Below, in pieces: positions 53,600 to 61,917 of a DNA stretch of 64,000 nucleotides (position 1 is the stretch's first letter; each line of letters begins with the position of its first letter). The DNA is from Bog-473 sp963745175. GTDB lineage: Bacteria; Actinomycetota; Acidimicrobiia; Acidimicrobiales; RAAP-2. The notes beneath the pieces were generated by a model, which searched no databases, was not told the DNA's origin, and saw only the letters and a list, made by a program, of their open reading frames with translations. The translations under genes and the position numbers were made by a program. Where the stretch lies: assembly GCA_963745175.1 (NCBI GenBank), contig CAVUWK010000001.1:310001-374000 (forward strand), given 5' to 3'.

Positions 53600-54568
53600 G
53601 TGCGTTCTCCATTGTGTGACCTGGTCGAAATTGAAGTTCCGATCATCCAGGCGGGTATGAGTATCTTCACATCGCCCGTGCTGGCGGCCGCGGTCTCCGA
53701 CGCAGGCGCGCTCGGCAGTCTCGGTGCGTGGAACCGTCCTAGCGACCAGCTCGAGCGCGAGCTCGATGAGCTTCGTGACTTGACGAAACGTCCCTTCGCG
53801 GTGAATCACGTCGTCCCGGATCTCAACGTAGATGCATTCGCGGCGACACTTCGGCGTGCTCCCGCGGTCGTGTCGTTCGCGCTCGATGACGCGGGCGTCG
53901 AACTCGTCGGTCGTGTCCACGATGCTGGCGGCCTCGTCATGCAACAGGTCACGACCGTGCGCCAGGCGCAGCTCGCCGTCGAACACGGTGTCGACATCAT
54001 CGTCGCCCAAGGGGGTGAAGCCGGCGGATACGGCGGCACCGTGAGCACCCTGAGTCTGGTTCCTCAGGTCGTTGACGCGGTACGTCCGGTCCCGGTCGTC
54101 GCTGCGGGTGGCATCGCCGACGGGAGAGGCATCGCCGCCGCCGTGACCCTCGGTGCAGCCGGCGTCAACCTCGGTAGTCGTTTTCTCGCCTCCGCCGAGT
54201 CACCCGTCGGAGAGCGGTGGAAGAAGGCCTTGGTCACCTACCCGTCCGAAGACTGGATCCAAGCTGGGTTCATCAACGCGATGAACCCCAACCCCGGGAC
54301 ACTCGGATACCGAACACGCTTACGTCTCTTGCGCACCGAGTTCGTCGAGCGCTGGGAGGCGCAAACAAACGAGGTCGAGATCGACCCGGCGCCAGTGCTC
54401 GCCGAGCTCAACGAGGCGGTCGCGGCCGGCGACAAAGAAGCACTTCTCGTTGTCGGCGGTCAGAGCGCAGGCCTCATCCGACACGTCGAGCCTGCAGGCG
54501 CCATCGTCCGCACGCTCGTCGCCGAGGCGCGAGAAGCACTCGCCGAGGGCGCACAGTTTGAGCTCTAG
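53600..54568 (+). CDS. Nitronate monooxygenase / NPD-family FMN enzyme
   Basis: A 322-residue TIM-barrel flavoprotein. VPIIQAGMSIFTSPVLAAAV is the N-terminal FMN strand, VDIIVAQGGEAGGYGG (the conserved EAGGH-like segment, with Tyr instead of His) and VPVVAAGGIADGRG, then LGAAGVNLGSRFLAS bind the FMN phosphate. Family members oxidise alkyl nitronates or act as related enoyl reductases. Tyr in place of the usual catalytic His is notable. GTG 53600 has GGAAGG upstream. Confidence 0.8.
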   Translation: MRSPLCDLVEIEVPIIQAGMSIFTSPVLAAAVSDAGALGSLGAWNRPSDQLERELDELRDLTKRPFAVNHVVPDLNVDAFAATLRRAPAVVSFALDDAGVELVGRVHDAGGLVMQQVTTVRQAQLAVEHGVDIIVAQGGEAGGYGGTVSTLSLVPQVVDAVRPVPVVAAGGIADGRGIAAAVTLGAAGVNLGSRFLASAESPVGERWKKALVTYPSEDWIQAGFINAMNPNPGTLGYRTRLRLLRTEFVERWEAQTNEVEIDPAPVLAELNEAVAAGDKEALLVVGGQSAGLIRHVEPAGAIVRTLVAEAREALAEGAQFEL

Positions 54569-54616
54569 ATGCTGTGCGAGGGCCGCGATGCGCCTAACCC
54601 CTCGCACGATGAGTAG

Positions 54617-54648
54617 GCGACATCCCGGCGCGAAGGGGACTGCACCAG
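54617..54648 (+). repeat. Hairpin repeat copy
   Basis: GCGACATCCCGGCGCGAAGG then GGACTGCACC. It lies after the nitronate monooxygenase. Confidence 0.5.
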
Positions 54649-54765
54649 CGCGGATGCAGCCACGATCGGCTGTGCATGAGTGACACACCGGCTGTCATCG
54701 CGCGGCAACCACTGTCCCAATAACACGAACCGGCGACTCCCGAATTGCATCACCGTTGTGCCGCA

Positions 54766-54798
54766 GGGTGACGCCTCGTCCCGGCGGTATGGGATACC
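54766..54798 (+). repeat. Hairpin repeat copy
   Basis: GGTGACGCCTCGTCCCGGCG then GTATGGGATACC. It lies before the VOC stop; TCCC and GGGA pair inside. Confidence 0.6.
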
Positions 54799-54838
54799 TA
54801 CCTATAATCACCCGGTGCCGGCACTTTCGCACCTCTAC

Positions 54839-55216
54839 TCAGTTCGGCAGGCGACGCATGAATCCCCATGAGTACCCCTCAGGATCACGGACGACGCCCG
54901 TCACGCGCACTCCGTAGGGCTTGTCCTCTGGTGGATCAATCTCCAACCCGTGAGCCTTTATCTTCTCGTACATCTTGTCGGGATCATCTACCCACACGCC
55001 GATCCACGGCACCGCGCTCGGCTGCCAACCGGCAGGCGGGTTACCGTCCATCCACAGCTCCGTGCCTCCGACGATCATCTCCGCGTTTCTAACGCCACCA
55101 TCCTCATTGGTGTACCGAGAGTGCTCTACGAACCCGAAGACCGTCCCATACCAGTCGATCATCGCGGCCGCATCTTCATAGAACAGGTACGGCACAAGCC
55201 CGGAGCGCTCTTCCAT
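54839..55216 (-). CDS. VOC-family protein
   Basis: A 125-residue protein starting at ATG 55216 with AAGGAG upstream. LVPYLFYEDAAAMIDWYGTV and FGFVEHSRYTNEDGG, then VPWIGVWVDDPDKMYEKIKA and VVRDPEGYSWGFM match bleomycin-resistance/PhnB-like VOC proteins. It has no metal-ligand His at the first strand. Function unknown. It is the second VOC gene in the region; the two share only family-level similarity. Confidence 0.8.
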   Translation of the reverse strand: MEERSGLVPYLFYEDAAAMIDWYGTVFGFVEHSRYTNEDGGVRNAEMIVGGTELWMDGNPPAGWQPSAVPWIGVWVDDPDKMYEKIKAHGLEIDPPEDKPYGVRVTGVVRDPEGYSWGFMRRLPN

Positions 55217-55444
55217 TTCGTTCTCCTTAGCGCGGCTGGCTCCCAAACTATTCCCATGGTGCCTGCTTGGTAAGGGGGGTTACATGGGTGATCCGCTGTA
55301 CGGGGGCAAGGGTCTTCGAGCACGAAATCAGCTGCTGTTGCCATCAAGGCCGAACTCTCGCAAGGTGCCAGCCGCTAAATCGACCCTGTCACAACTGCTC
55401 TAGGACACCTGCGGCATGACATCAGACCCGAAAGTACCTGCCGT

Positions 55445-55600
55445 GATCCGCCCGGGCCGTTGGTGTGTAAGGGCGAGGTACTTCGGTTTGGCAAAAAGGT
55501 GGCCTTCGTGGAGGGCCGGTTGATGGATGAAGACGGACGGCAGCTCGCGTGGGCGACCTCAAGCGTGATGCTCGTCCCAGCAGAGCGTGTCGCGATCTGG
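55445..55600 (+). pseudogene. Hotdog-fold thioesterase fragment (PaaI-like C-terminus)
   Basis: GEVLRFGKKVAFVEGRLMDE and DGRQLAWATSSVMLVP are the last strands of a PaaI-type thioesterase. The N-terminal half with the catalytic Asn/Asp is absent. The frame runs on past the domain into unrelated sequence to 55765. A decayed gene in a 600-base gap otherwise without features. Confidence 0.5.
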
Positions 55601-55814
55601 CTAGCCGCGGGTGGACCGCTTCAGCATTGGTTGGCGCCACCACGAGCGCACCCTGTCCCGCGGTCGCGGACGGTCTCGGCGACAGGCGGCACCTTTCCGA
55701 CCTTTCTGCCCTGTGTCTTCGGGAGCTGTCTCCTCTACGTCCGTCTGCTGGATTGCATAAACTGATAGAAATCAACGAGTGGGGGAGTGGCGCTCAACAA
55801 AGACGGGAGTTGGC

Positions 55815-57557
55815 ATGGTCAACAACTCATTTGTGACCTTGTCCAAGCTTTGCGCTTCTGCCGCCCTTGTGGCCTTGGGGACGACAGTCGTACTTCAGGT
55901 CACTTCTGGTCCTCCTGCAACAGCGGCTGCCAGCACTATCGTCTCGACGGCCGGGAGTTCGGTCTCGCCTACCGCCTACGTGGCCAACGAGCTCAACAAC
56001 AGCGTCACCCCCATCGACCTCGCCACCAATACGGCCGGCAGCCCAATCGAGGTGGGCGCAAATCCCGCCGCCATCGCCATCACCCCCGACGGTTCGACCG
56101 CCTACGTGGCCAACGTGAATAGCAACAGCGTCACCCCCATCGACACCGCCACCAATACCGTCGGCAGCCCAATCGAGGTGGGCGCAAATCCCGCCGCCAT
56201 CGCCATCACCCCCGACGGTTCGACCGCCTACGTGGCCAACCAGAACGACAACACCGTCACCCCGATCGACCTCGCCACCAACACCGCCGGCAGCCCCATC
56301 GCGGTTGGTAACACTCCGGTCGGCGTCGCCATCACCCCAAACGGGTCCACAGCCTACGTGGCCAATCAGAACGACAACACCGTCACCCCGATCGACCTCG
56401 CCACCAACACCGCCGGCGGCCCTATCGCGGTGGGTAGAATTCCCGTCGCCATCGCCATCACCCCCAACGGTTCGTTCGCCTATGTGGTCGACTCGAGCCC
56501 GGCCAGCGTGGCCGGCATCACCGTCACCCCCATCAACACCGCCACCAACACCGCTGCCAACCCCATCCCGCTGGGTACCGGTGCTGGCGGCCCCATCAAC
56601 ATCGCCATAACCGCCGACGGTTCCACCGCCTACGTGACCAACGAGGAGGCCAACAGCGTCATCCCCATCAACCTCGCCACCAACACCGCCGGCAACCCCA
56701 TCGCGGTGGATTCACCACGCGGCATCGCCATCACCCCAGACGGTTCCACCGCCTACGTGACCAACACGGGCGTGAACTTCACCGTCACCCCGATCGACCT
56801 CGCCACCAACACCGCCGGCAGCCCCATCGCGGTGGGCGCAGTTCCCATCGCCGTCGCCATCACCCCCGACCAGGCCCCGGTGGCCAACCTGTCGGTTACT
56901 CCGGCGCCGGCAGGCCAACCGACGAGCTTCGACGCCTCCGCCTCGACCGTGGCCTCGGGCACCATCACCTCGTACTTCTGGCAGTTCGGCGACTGCGTCT
57001 GGCTGTGCACCGCGACCACGACCACGCCCACCACGACCCACACCTACGGGGAACCGGGCACGTATACGGCCACGGTCAGCGAGACCGACTCTGCCGGCAC
57101 GTCACGCAAACAGGTCTTCACCGGTCAGACCGTGAGTCGGAACGGGGGACCCTCGGCCGTCGCCTCGCAGACCTTCGCCGTGGCTGGCCCAGCACCACCC
57201 ACGATCGTTCCGGGCACGGCCTCTGTCATAGAACCGAGTTCTGGCACCACGACATTAGAGGTGCCGGTCACCTTGTCTGCCCCCTCGACCAATACCGTCA
57301 CCGCGCAATGGAGCACGCTCGATGTGTCCGGCGCCCCCTGCTGTCAGGCGAACCCGGCAACCGACTACGTGCCCGCCTCTGGCACGGTGACCTTCGCGCC
57401 CGGCGAGACCTCGGCCAGCGTCCCGATCGCGATCAACGGCGGCCAATCCATTTCGTCGAATGAGTACATCGTCGTGTCCTTCAACAACCCCACCAATGCC
57501 AACATGGGCGGCTTCTGGGGCCTGGGCTTCGGGGGGATCGATACGGCCTCGGGATAA
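55815..57557 (+). CDS. Secreted YVTN beta-propeller protein with PKD and Calx-beta-like domains
   Basis: A 580-residue protein. ATG 55815 has GGGAG upstream. The signal region is FVTLSKLCASAALVALGTTV. About seven repeats follow, each with AITPDGSTAYVAN and NSVTPIDLATNTAGSPI, forming a seven-bladed propeller. Then a PKD-like domain (DASASTVASGTITSYFWQFG) and a Calx-beta-like domain (ATDYVPASGTVTFAPGETSA) follow; the latter ends early in GIDTASG. No sorting signal is seen. Likely an extracellular binding or adhesion protein. Confidence 0.8.
   Translation: MVNNSFVTLSKLCASAALVALGTTVVLQVTSGPPATAAASTIVSTAGSSVSPTAYVANELNNSVTPIDLATNTAGSPIEVGANPAAIAITPDGSTAYVANVNSNSVTPIDTATNTVGSPIEVGANPAAIAITPDGSTAYVANQNDNTVTPIDLATNTAGSPIAVGNTPVGVAITPNGSTAYVANQNDNTVTPIDLATNTAGGPIAVGRIPVAIAITPNGSFAYVVDSSPASVAGITVTPINTATNTAANPIPLGTGAGGPINIAITADGSTAYVTNEEANSVIPINLATNTAGNPIAVDSPRGIAITPDGSTAYVTNTGVNFTVTPIDLATNTAGSPIAVGAVPIAVAITPDQAPVANLSVTPAPAGQPTSFDASASTVASGTITSYFWQFGDCVWLCTATTTTPTTTHTYGEPGTYTATVSETDSAGTSRKQVFTGQTVSRNGGPSAVASQTFAVAGPAPPTIVPGTASVIEPSSGTTTLEVPVTLSAPSTNTVTAQWSTLDVSGAPCCQANPATDYVPASGTVTFAPGETSASVPIAINGGQSISSNEYIVVSFNNPTNANMGGFWGLGFGGIDTASG
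55966..56870 (+). repeat. Tandem repeat array coding propeller blades
   Basis: About seven units of roughly 126-135 bases, several nearly identical (the 55,990 and 56,120 units share long exact stretches). Such similarity between blades suggests recent duplication or gene conversion and makes copy number prone to change or mis-assembly. Confidence 0.75.
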
Positions 57558-57561
57558 AGCG

Positions 57562-57593
57562 TCCGCCTCGCGGCGATAATGGGGCACCCGCGA
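57562..57593 (+). repeat. Hairpin repeat copy
   Basis: TCCGCCTCGCGGCGATAATG then GGGCACCCGCGA. It lies 5 bases after the propeller stop. The rest of the gap to 57741 holds nothing recognised. Confidence 0.5.
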
Positions 57594-57741
57594 GCCATCG
57601 TGACATTCAGATCCCAACGGCGTGGCGGCCTCGGCCCCAAGGTCCTCGTTGCGTCAGTCGGGCGCGCGGTTGTCGTGTCTCCATTCTTCTTGTATCGGCT
57701 CAGGTGTCGAAACCAAAGAGTGGGGAAGTGAGGCCGACGCC

Positions 57742-58818
57742 TCAGCGCGCGTGACGCCGGACAGGGCCGGTGCGCCAGAACAGGTGTACTAGGCGGTGGG
57801 CCGCGACATGCCCGGCCCGCTTGCCGATCTGCGGAGTCGGGACGTGGCTCCAGAGCGGGTATCGCACACCGGTTAGTCGATTGATGACGATCGCCTGTAC
57901 TACGAGTAGGGCGACCGCGGCCTCGAGGACGACGAGGTATGCGGGCTTGGTCACGACGCCGAGGGCCACGAACATCGCCGTACCGGCGGCTGGGGGATGG
58001 GGGACGTTCAGGAGGATCATCAACGCTGAGCTCGTCGCGAGAGCCAGCGATACGGCCAGGATTCTCTTCCAGCTCAGCTCGGCATCGGTCGCGGCTCCCG
58101 CGTGCTGGAGTCCTGTCACCCAGAGCGCACCGTACCCACATGCGATCGCAACTGCGTTACCGCACAGTGCGTTCCGCGGACTGGCAGGTGGCGTGGTGGG
58201 CGTGAAGAACACGAGGAACGCCACGGCACCGAGCGTCGGAAAGATGAACGGCGTTTGGAAAAGCTTCGCCAGGCCGGTGAGAATGGCGATGCTGATGAAG
58301 CCGTTGACGAACATGAAGAGCGCCCACATCCGCGACAACCTGGCTGTGCGGATCGCATTAGCTAGTTGCTGCTGCCGCCCTGTCTCGTCCAGCAGACCTC
58401 TGAGTGTGTGGCGTTGCGAGAGGACCGTCTGGAACTCCGCCATTGGGATCCGGAGGAGTGTCGTTTCCTCACAAGCACGAAGGCTAGCGTTGCGACGGCC
58501 GGAATCGTCGTTCAACAACGACTGCTCGCCGACGTGTTCGAACTCATTGAGTTGCGCCAAGACGATTTCGTCACCGTTCCGATCTGTGGCGAACACCTGA
58601 ACGGAACCTCGAAGGACGACATAGGCGCAGTCGCCGGCCTCGCCTTCGCGGAAGATAAGAGCTGATTCGGGGAACCGGACAGGCTGGGCGACTTCGGCGA
58701 GCGCTCGCAATTCTTCGGCATCCAGGTCGCCGAACAGAGGCACGCGCTGGAGAAACTGCTCGCGTTCCGAGATCGACGCTGTCGGAGCCGCTGGAGGGTC
58801 GCCCGTCGAATCAGCCAT
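57742..58818 (-). CDS. Cyclic-nucleotide-binding domain fused to HPP-family membrane protein
   Basis: A 358-residue fusion. Residues about 22-140 are a cNMP-binding domain: FLQRVPLFGDLDAEELRALA, IFREGEAGDCAYVVLRGSVQ and EHVGEQSLLNDDSGRR with a degenerate phosphate-binding cassette. Residues about 165-335 have four to five membrane helices with GAVAFLVFFTPTTPPASPRN and the family motif LNVPHPPAAGTAMF. HPP proteins in cyanobacteria and plastids are linked to nitrite transport. A cytoplasmic sensor fused to HPP suggests gated transport. ATG 58818 is the start. It stands alone. Confidence 0.82.
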   Translation of the reverse strand: MADSTGDPPAAPTASISEREQFLQRVPLFGDLDAEELRALAEVAQPVRFPESALIFREGEAGDCAYVVLRGSVQVFATDRNGDEIVLAQLNEFEHVGEQSLLNDDSGRRNASLRACEETTLLRIPMAEFQTVLSQRHTLRGLLDETGRQQQLANAIRTARLSRMWALFMFVNGFISIAILTGLAKLFQTPFIFPTLGAVAFLVFFTPTTPPASPRNALCGNAVAIACGYGALWVTGLQHAGAATDAELSWKRILAVSLALATSSALMILLNVPHPPAAGTAMFVALGVVTKPAYLVVLEAAVALLVVQAIVINRLTGVRYPLWSHVPTPQIGKRAGHVAAHRLVHLFWRTGPVRRHAR

Positions 58819-58975
58819 GTCTCATCCCTCCACGAGTCGCGCGTTTCTTTCCGCCCGACACCTCTCACCTGCCAGCGCCCGGCTGGCATAGGGGACGCTA
58901 AACCGGCGTTTGATCGAAAGGACAGAGCCGAAGGTCACTAGTGAGCCTGACGGCCCATCGAAGGGTTCGGATTCG

Positions 58976-59006
58976 CCGCACCTATCCGGCGTACTGGGGC
59001 ACCCCT
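58976..59006 (+). repeat. Hairpin repeat copy
   Basis: CGCCGCACCTATCCGGCGTA then CTGGGGCACCC. It lies downstream of the 49-residue gene. Confidence 0.6.
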
Positions 59007-59019
59007 GAGACCGTGGGCC

Positions 59020-59169
59020 CTATTGGGTCGGAGGCTCCCTCTTCAGAGGTTCACGAATGGCGGCGTCAAGCTTGGCGCGCACTTCGCGACTGTCTGAGAG
59101 CGGAGTCACGCGATCGTGGATCAACTCATCCAAGTCAATATCCTCAGCCCTGGCGGAGTCGTCGCTCAT
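59020..59169 (-). CDS. Small acidic hypothetical protein
   Basis: A 49-residue frame from ATG 59169 with GGAGAAGG upstream: MSDDSARAEDIDLDELIHDR, then VTPLSDSREVRAKLDAAIRE and a short tail. It is helical and acidic. It lies between two repeats and makes a minimal one-gene unit. Family unknown, but ribosome site and composition support it. Confidence 0.5.
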   Translation of the reverse strand: MSDDSARAEDIDLDELIHDRVTPLSDSREVRAKLDAAIREPLKREPPTQ

Positions 59170-59207
59170 GTCGGAACCTTCTCCGGTCACCCGTGGATTC
59201 TGACCTG

Positions 59208-59238
59208 GTCTCCGTCCCGACGTACGGGGTCGGCGCGC
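59208..59238 (+). repeat. Hairpin repeat, variant copy
   Basis: GTCTCCGTCCCGACGTACGG then GGTCGGC. CCGT/ACGG pair; the centre is CCGACG. It lies upstream of the small gene. Confidence 0.45.
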
Positions 59239-59241
59239 CGT

Positions 59242-59592
59242 TCAGAAGCCGTTGTCCGGCAGACCACTGAGGAACAAGGCAAACAGGCCGAGTAACAGCG
59301 CCATAATCAGAATGCAGATGCCGAGACCCAGTCCCCACTGGGCCGCCACTCGGTCACTGTCTGATCGTCTCGCCCTCCGCAGCCCGACGATGCCTAGAAC
59401 GGTTGCCAGGACCCCCAGGGCAGGTACGGCGATAGGAACTAGGTGGATTCCGCTGAGGTGAACGTGGCGAGACACGAGGAATAGCGCGATGGCAGCAACG
59501 GCTGAAACCAACGACCCTAAAGCCGGAGGGTTCCGAGATTCCGCGCCCGGGCCGGTCTCGCTCTGAACGCGAGGGTCATTGACGCCCGCCAT
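59242..59592 (-). CDS. DUF4190-like small membrane protein
   Basis: A 116-residue protein from ATG 59592 with three hydrophobic segments: LGSLVSAVAAIALFLVS, VPIAVPALGVLATVLGIVGL and LGICILIMALLLGLFALFL. The linker GLRRARRSDSD after the second segment is typical of DUF4190-type proteins. Function unknown. Its 5' end lies about 50 bases from the second IS110 copy. Confidence 0.6.
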   Translation of the reverse strand: MAGVNDPRVQSETGPGAESRNPPALGSLVSAVAAIALFLVSRHVHLSGIHLVPIAVPALGVLATVLGIVGLRRARRSDSDRVAAQWGLGLGICILIMALLLGLFALFLSGLPDNGF

Positions 59593-59853
59593 GGCATAAG
59601 TATCGCATTCGCTCGCAACGAGTGCTCCCCCTTCCCTGCTCCTATGGGTCATGTCAACCCTTTCGGGGTGAAATTTGTCGGGAGAGAAGACAGCGGACAG
59701 ACCAATGATGGGCCACTCGTTGCTGAGGGCAAGCTCTTATCAGGTCACGCGTCTTCGAGAGTCGGTGAACCCGGGCCATGGACCGGCAAATCGGGTTGAA
59801 GTCAGTCACTTCGACGACAGGCGTATGGAGAGCCAGGTCCATGGTCCGGGGAT

Positions 59854-60893
59854 CTAGGCGCGAGGCAGGTAGCGGTAGACCTCGCGTGCGACGTAGCGCT
59901 TGAGCATGCGGATGGCCTCGCGCTTGGAGCGACCGTCTTTGACCCGGCGCTCCATGTAGGCCTGGGTCCTCGGATCAGAGGCGAGCCGGGTGATCACGAT
60001 GTGCCACAGCGCCCGGTTGGCCTGGCGGTCCCCGCCGCGGTTGAGGCGGTGACGCGTGACCTTGCCCGAAGAGGCCTCGAGCGGCGAGACGCCGCACAGA
60101 TGCGCCCAGGCGGCCTCTGAGTGCAGGCGCTCGGGGTTGTCGCCGGCGGTGACGAGCAGCGCGGCCGCGGTGTCGATGCCGACGCCGTAGACGGCGAGGA
60201 GTTCGGGTGCCGTTGTCTCGAGCAGCGGGGTGATCATGGCGTCGAGGTCGGAAATCTCCTCTTCGAGATCGGCCACCCGATGGGCTAACGAGGACAGCGA
60301 CGCCTTGGTCGCCGCGGTGACCACATCGGGTGAGCGCGTCGGATGTAGCCCCTGCGCGCCGGCCACGAACTGGGCGATGGGGAGGCCCTTGAGCCGGCTC
60401 TGCAGCTGGTCAGGGGCGCTGAAGGTGAGCTGGCGCATCTGGGTCAGCGCCTTGATGCGCGCCCCTCGGGCCGAGCGCTTGGCGACGACGAGGACCCTGA
60501 TGGCCTCGACCGAGCCGTCCCTCTCTTGGCGGTTCCCTGGGCCCGGCCCGAGAGAACTGCGCGGGCGGCCTCGACGGCGTCGAGGGGATGGGACTTGCCG
60601 CTGTGGTGTCGGGCCTGGCGGTTCTGGCGGTCGACTTCGACCACGTGGACGCCGGCTCGGGCGAGGAAGCGGGCGATGCCCGCCCCATAGGACCCCGTCC
60701 CTTCCACCCCGACTTTTCCGACGTCTCCGAAATCCTCGAGCCATGCCACCAGGCCCGAGTAGCCGTCGGGATCGGCCGGGAACGATGCGGTTCCGAGCAG
60801 GCCACCGACCTCGTCCAATGCGGCGGCCACGTGGACCTCCCCGTGGGTGTCGATGCCACCAGTGACGGTGCGTGCAGCTTCTACGATGGTCAT
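59854..60893 (-). pseudogene. IS110 transposase, frameshifted and with catalytic D-to-H change
   Basis: Starts at ATG 60893 (MTIVEAARTVTGGIDTHGEV) and is highly similar to copy 1. Near 60527 one base is missing relative to copy 1 (CCCTCTCTTGG against CCCTGCTCTTGG), shifting the frame after SGRAQGTAK. In the same region GKSHPLDAVEAAR replaces GKSDPLDAVEAAR, losing an acidic active-site residue. The C-terminal domain to RYLPRA is otherwise preserved. It is therefore doubly inactivated. Confidence 0.8.
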
Positions 60894-61175
60894 GCCATCC
60901 CTTCCTTTCCTTAAGCGGTTGAGGGATGGCGCGGCCGTCCCGAAAGGAGTGACGGTGCGGGTCGATCTGGTCCAACAGACCGGCCCATCACCCCTCTGGA
61001 ACGGGGCACGCTGCGCCTCGTCTCAGTTTGCCCGGAGCTCCGGTCGACGGGGTGCGGACACCATCGGGTGTCCGTCGTGATCTCAAGTCAGACCGGTGAC
61101 TCCGGTGCTCCCGAAACTACTGACGACCAACCTTGCAGCGGTGGATCCTCAGGGAGCTTCTCAACATCATTGGCG
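60894..61175 (-). ncRNA. Candidate bridge RNA region of IS110 copy 2
   Basis: The counterpart of 34316-34603. The stem GGGTCGATCTG (60959-60969) with CAGACCGGCCC (60976-60986) is kept, with two changed pairs. Loop GTCCAA differs by one base from copy 1 (CTCCAA). Whether it is still transcribed is unknown. Confidence 0.4.
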
Positions 61176-61341
61176 TATGGGGCGACCCTGCTGAGGAACT
61201 GCGCGGTACATCGCATAGAGCGCTCAACGTCGGGTATCCTGCGATCTGTTCATCAAGAGTGACCTGAGGGACCTGGCCCTACGACGGTCCGGCAGCCGGC
61301 TTCGGCACGGTGCCAATGCCAGGATCGATGAGGAGGCTGTT

Positions 61342-61917
61342 ATGACCCGCACTCCGAGCGCACAGCTTCAACCCGTTCCAAGTGTGCGGTATCGAGAGGC
61401 AACAGAGCACGATGCCGGTGCCATTGCGGCTCTGCACGCTGACAGTTGGCGACGTCACTATCGAGGTGCGTACCCAGATGCTTACCTCGACGGCGACATT
61501 GTCACGGATCGACTAGAGGTTTGGACGACTCGTCTCACTCCTCCGAGGCTCAATCAGTACACCGTCTGCGCCGACGCAGGCGACGACGTCATCGGTTTTG
61601 CTCACACCGTATTCAGCCACGACCCGGCTTGGGGAGCCCTGCTCGACAATCTGCATGTACGGAGCGACGTAAAGGGACACGGGATCGGCACACAATTGCT
61701 TTCTGAGGCCGCTCGGAAGCTCATTCGGTGTCGGCCATCGGAGTCGCTCTATCTCTGGGTGCTCGATCAGAACGAGGCTGCCCAACTCTTCTATGACGCG
61801 CGTGGGGGCAGCCGCGTGGAGAGCGCATTGCGTGGGCCATTCCCTGGGGGCGGGAGAGCAGTTGGGCACAGGTACTTCTGGCCAGACCCCTCTCGGCTCA
61901 TCTCGAAGGGCACCTGA
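61342..61917 (+). CDS. GNAT-family N-acetyltransferase
   Basis: A 191-residue protein. VRYREATEHDAGAIAALHAD, SWRRHYRGAYPDAYLD and LLDNLHVRSDVKGHGIGTQL (acetyl-CoA loop KGHGIGT) are typical; LWVLDQNEAAQLFYDARGG completes the fold. ATG 61342 has GGAGG upstream. Its TGA overlaps the ATG of the methyltransferase (TGATG), so both are co-translated. Substrate unknown. Confidence 0.83.
   Translation: MTRTPSAQLQPVPSVRYREATEHDAGAIAALHADSWRRHYRGAYPDAYLDGDIVTDRLEVWTTRLTPPRLNQYTVCADAGDDVIGFAHTVFSHDPAWGALLDNLHVRSDVKGHGIGTQLLSEAARKLIRCRPSESLYLWVLDQNEAAQLFYDARGGSRVESALRGPFPGGGRAVGHRYFWPDPSRLISKGT

Larger units (their letters stand above)
59644..61175 (-). mobile_element. IS110-family element, copy 2 (same orientation as copy 1)
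   Basis: About 1.53 kb, aligned with 33067-34603. Both ends carry the core TATGGG (59644 and 61176), the likely direct repeat of the target. Left outside flank TGCTCC is shared with copy 1. The transposase is broken, so it could move only with enzyme from copy 1. Confidence 0.75.
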
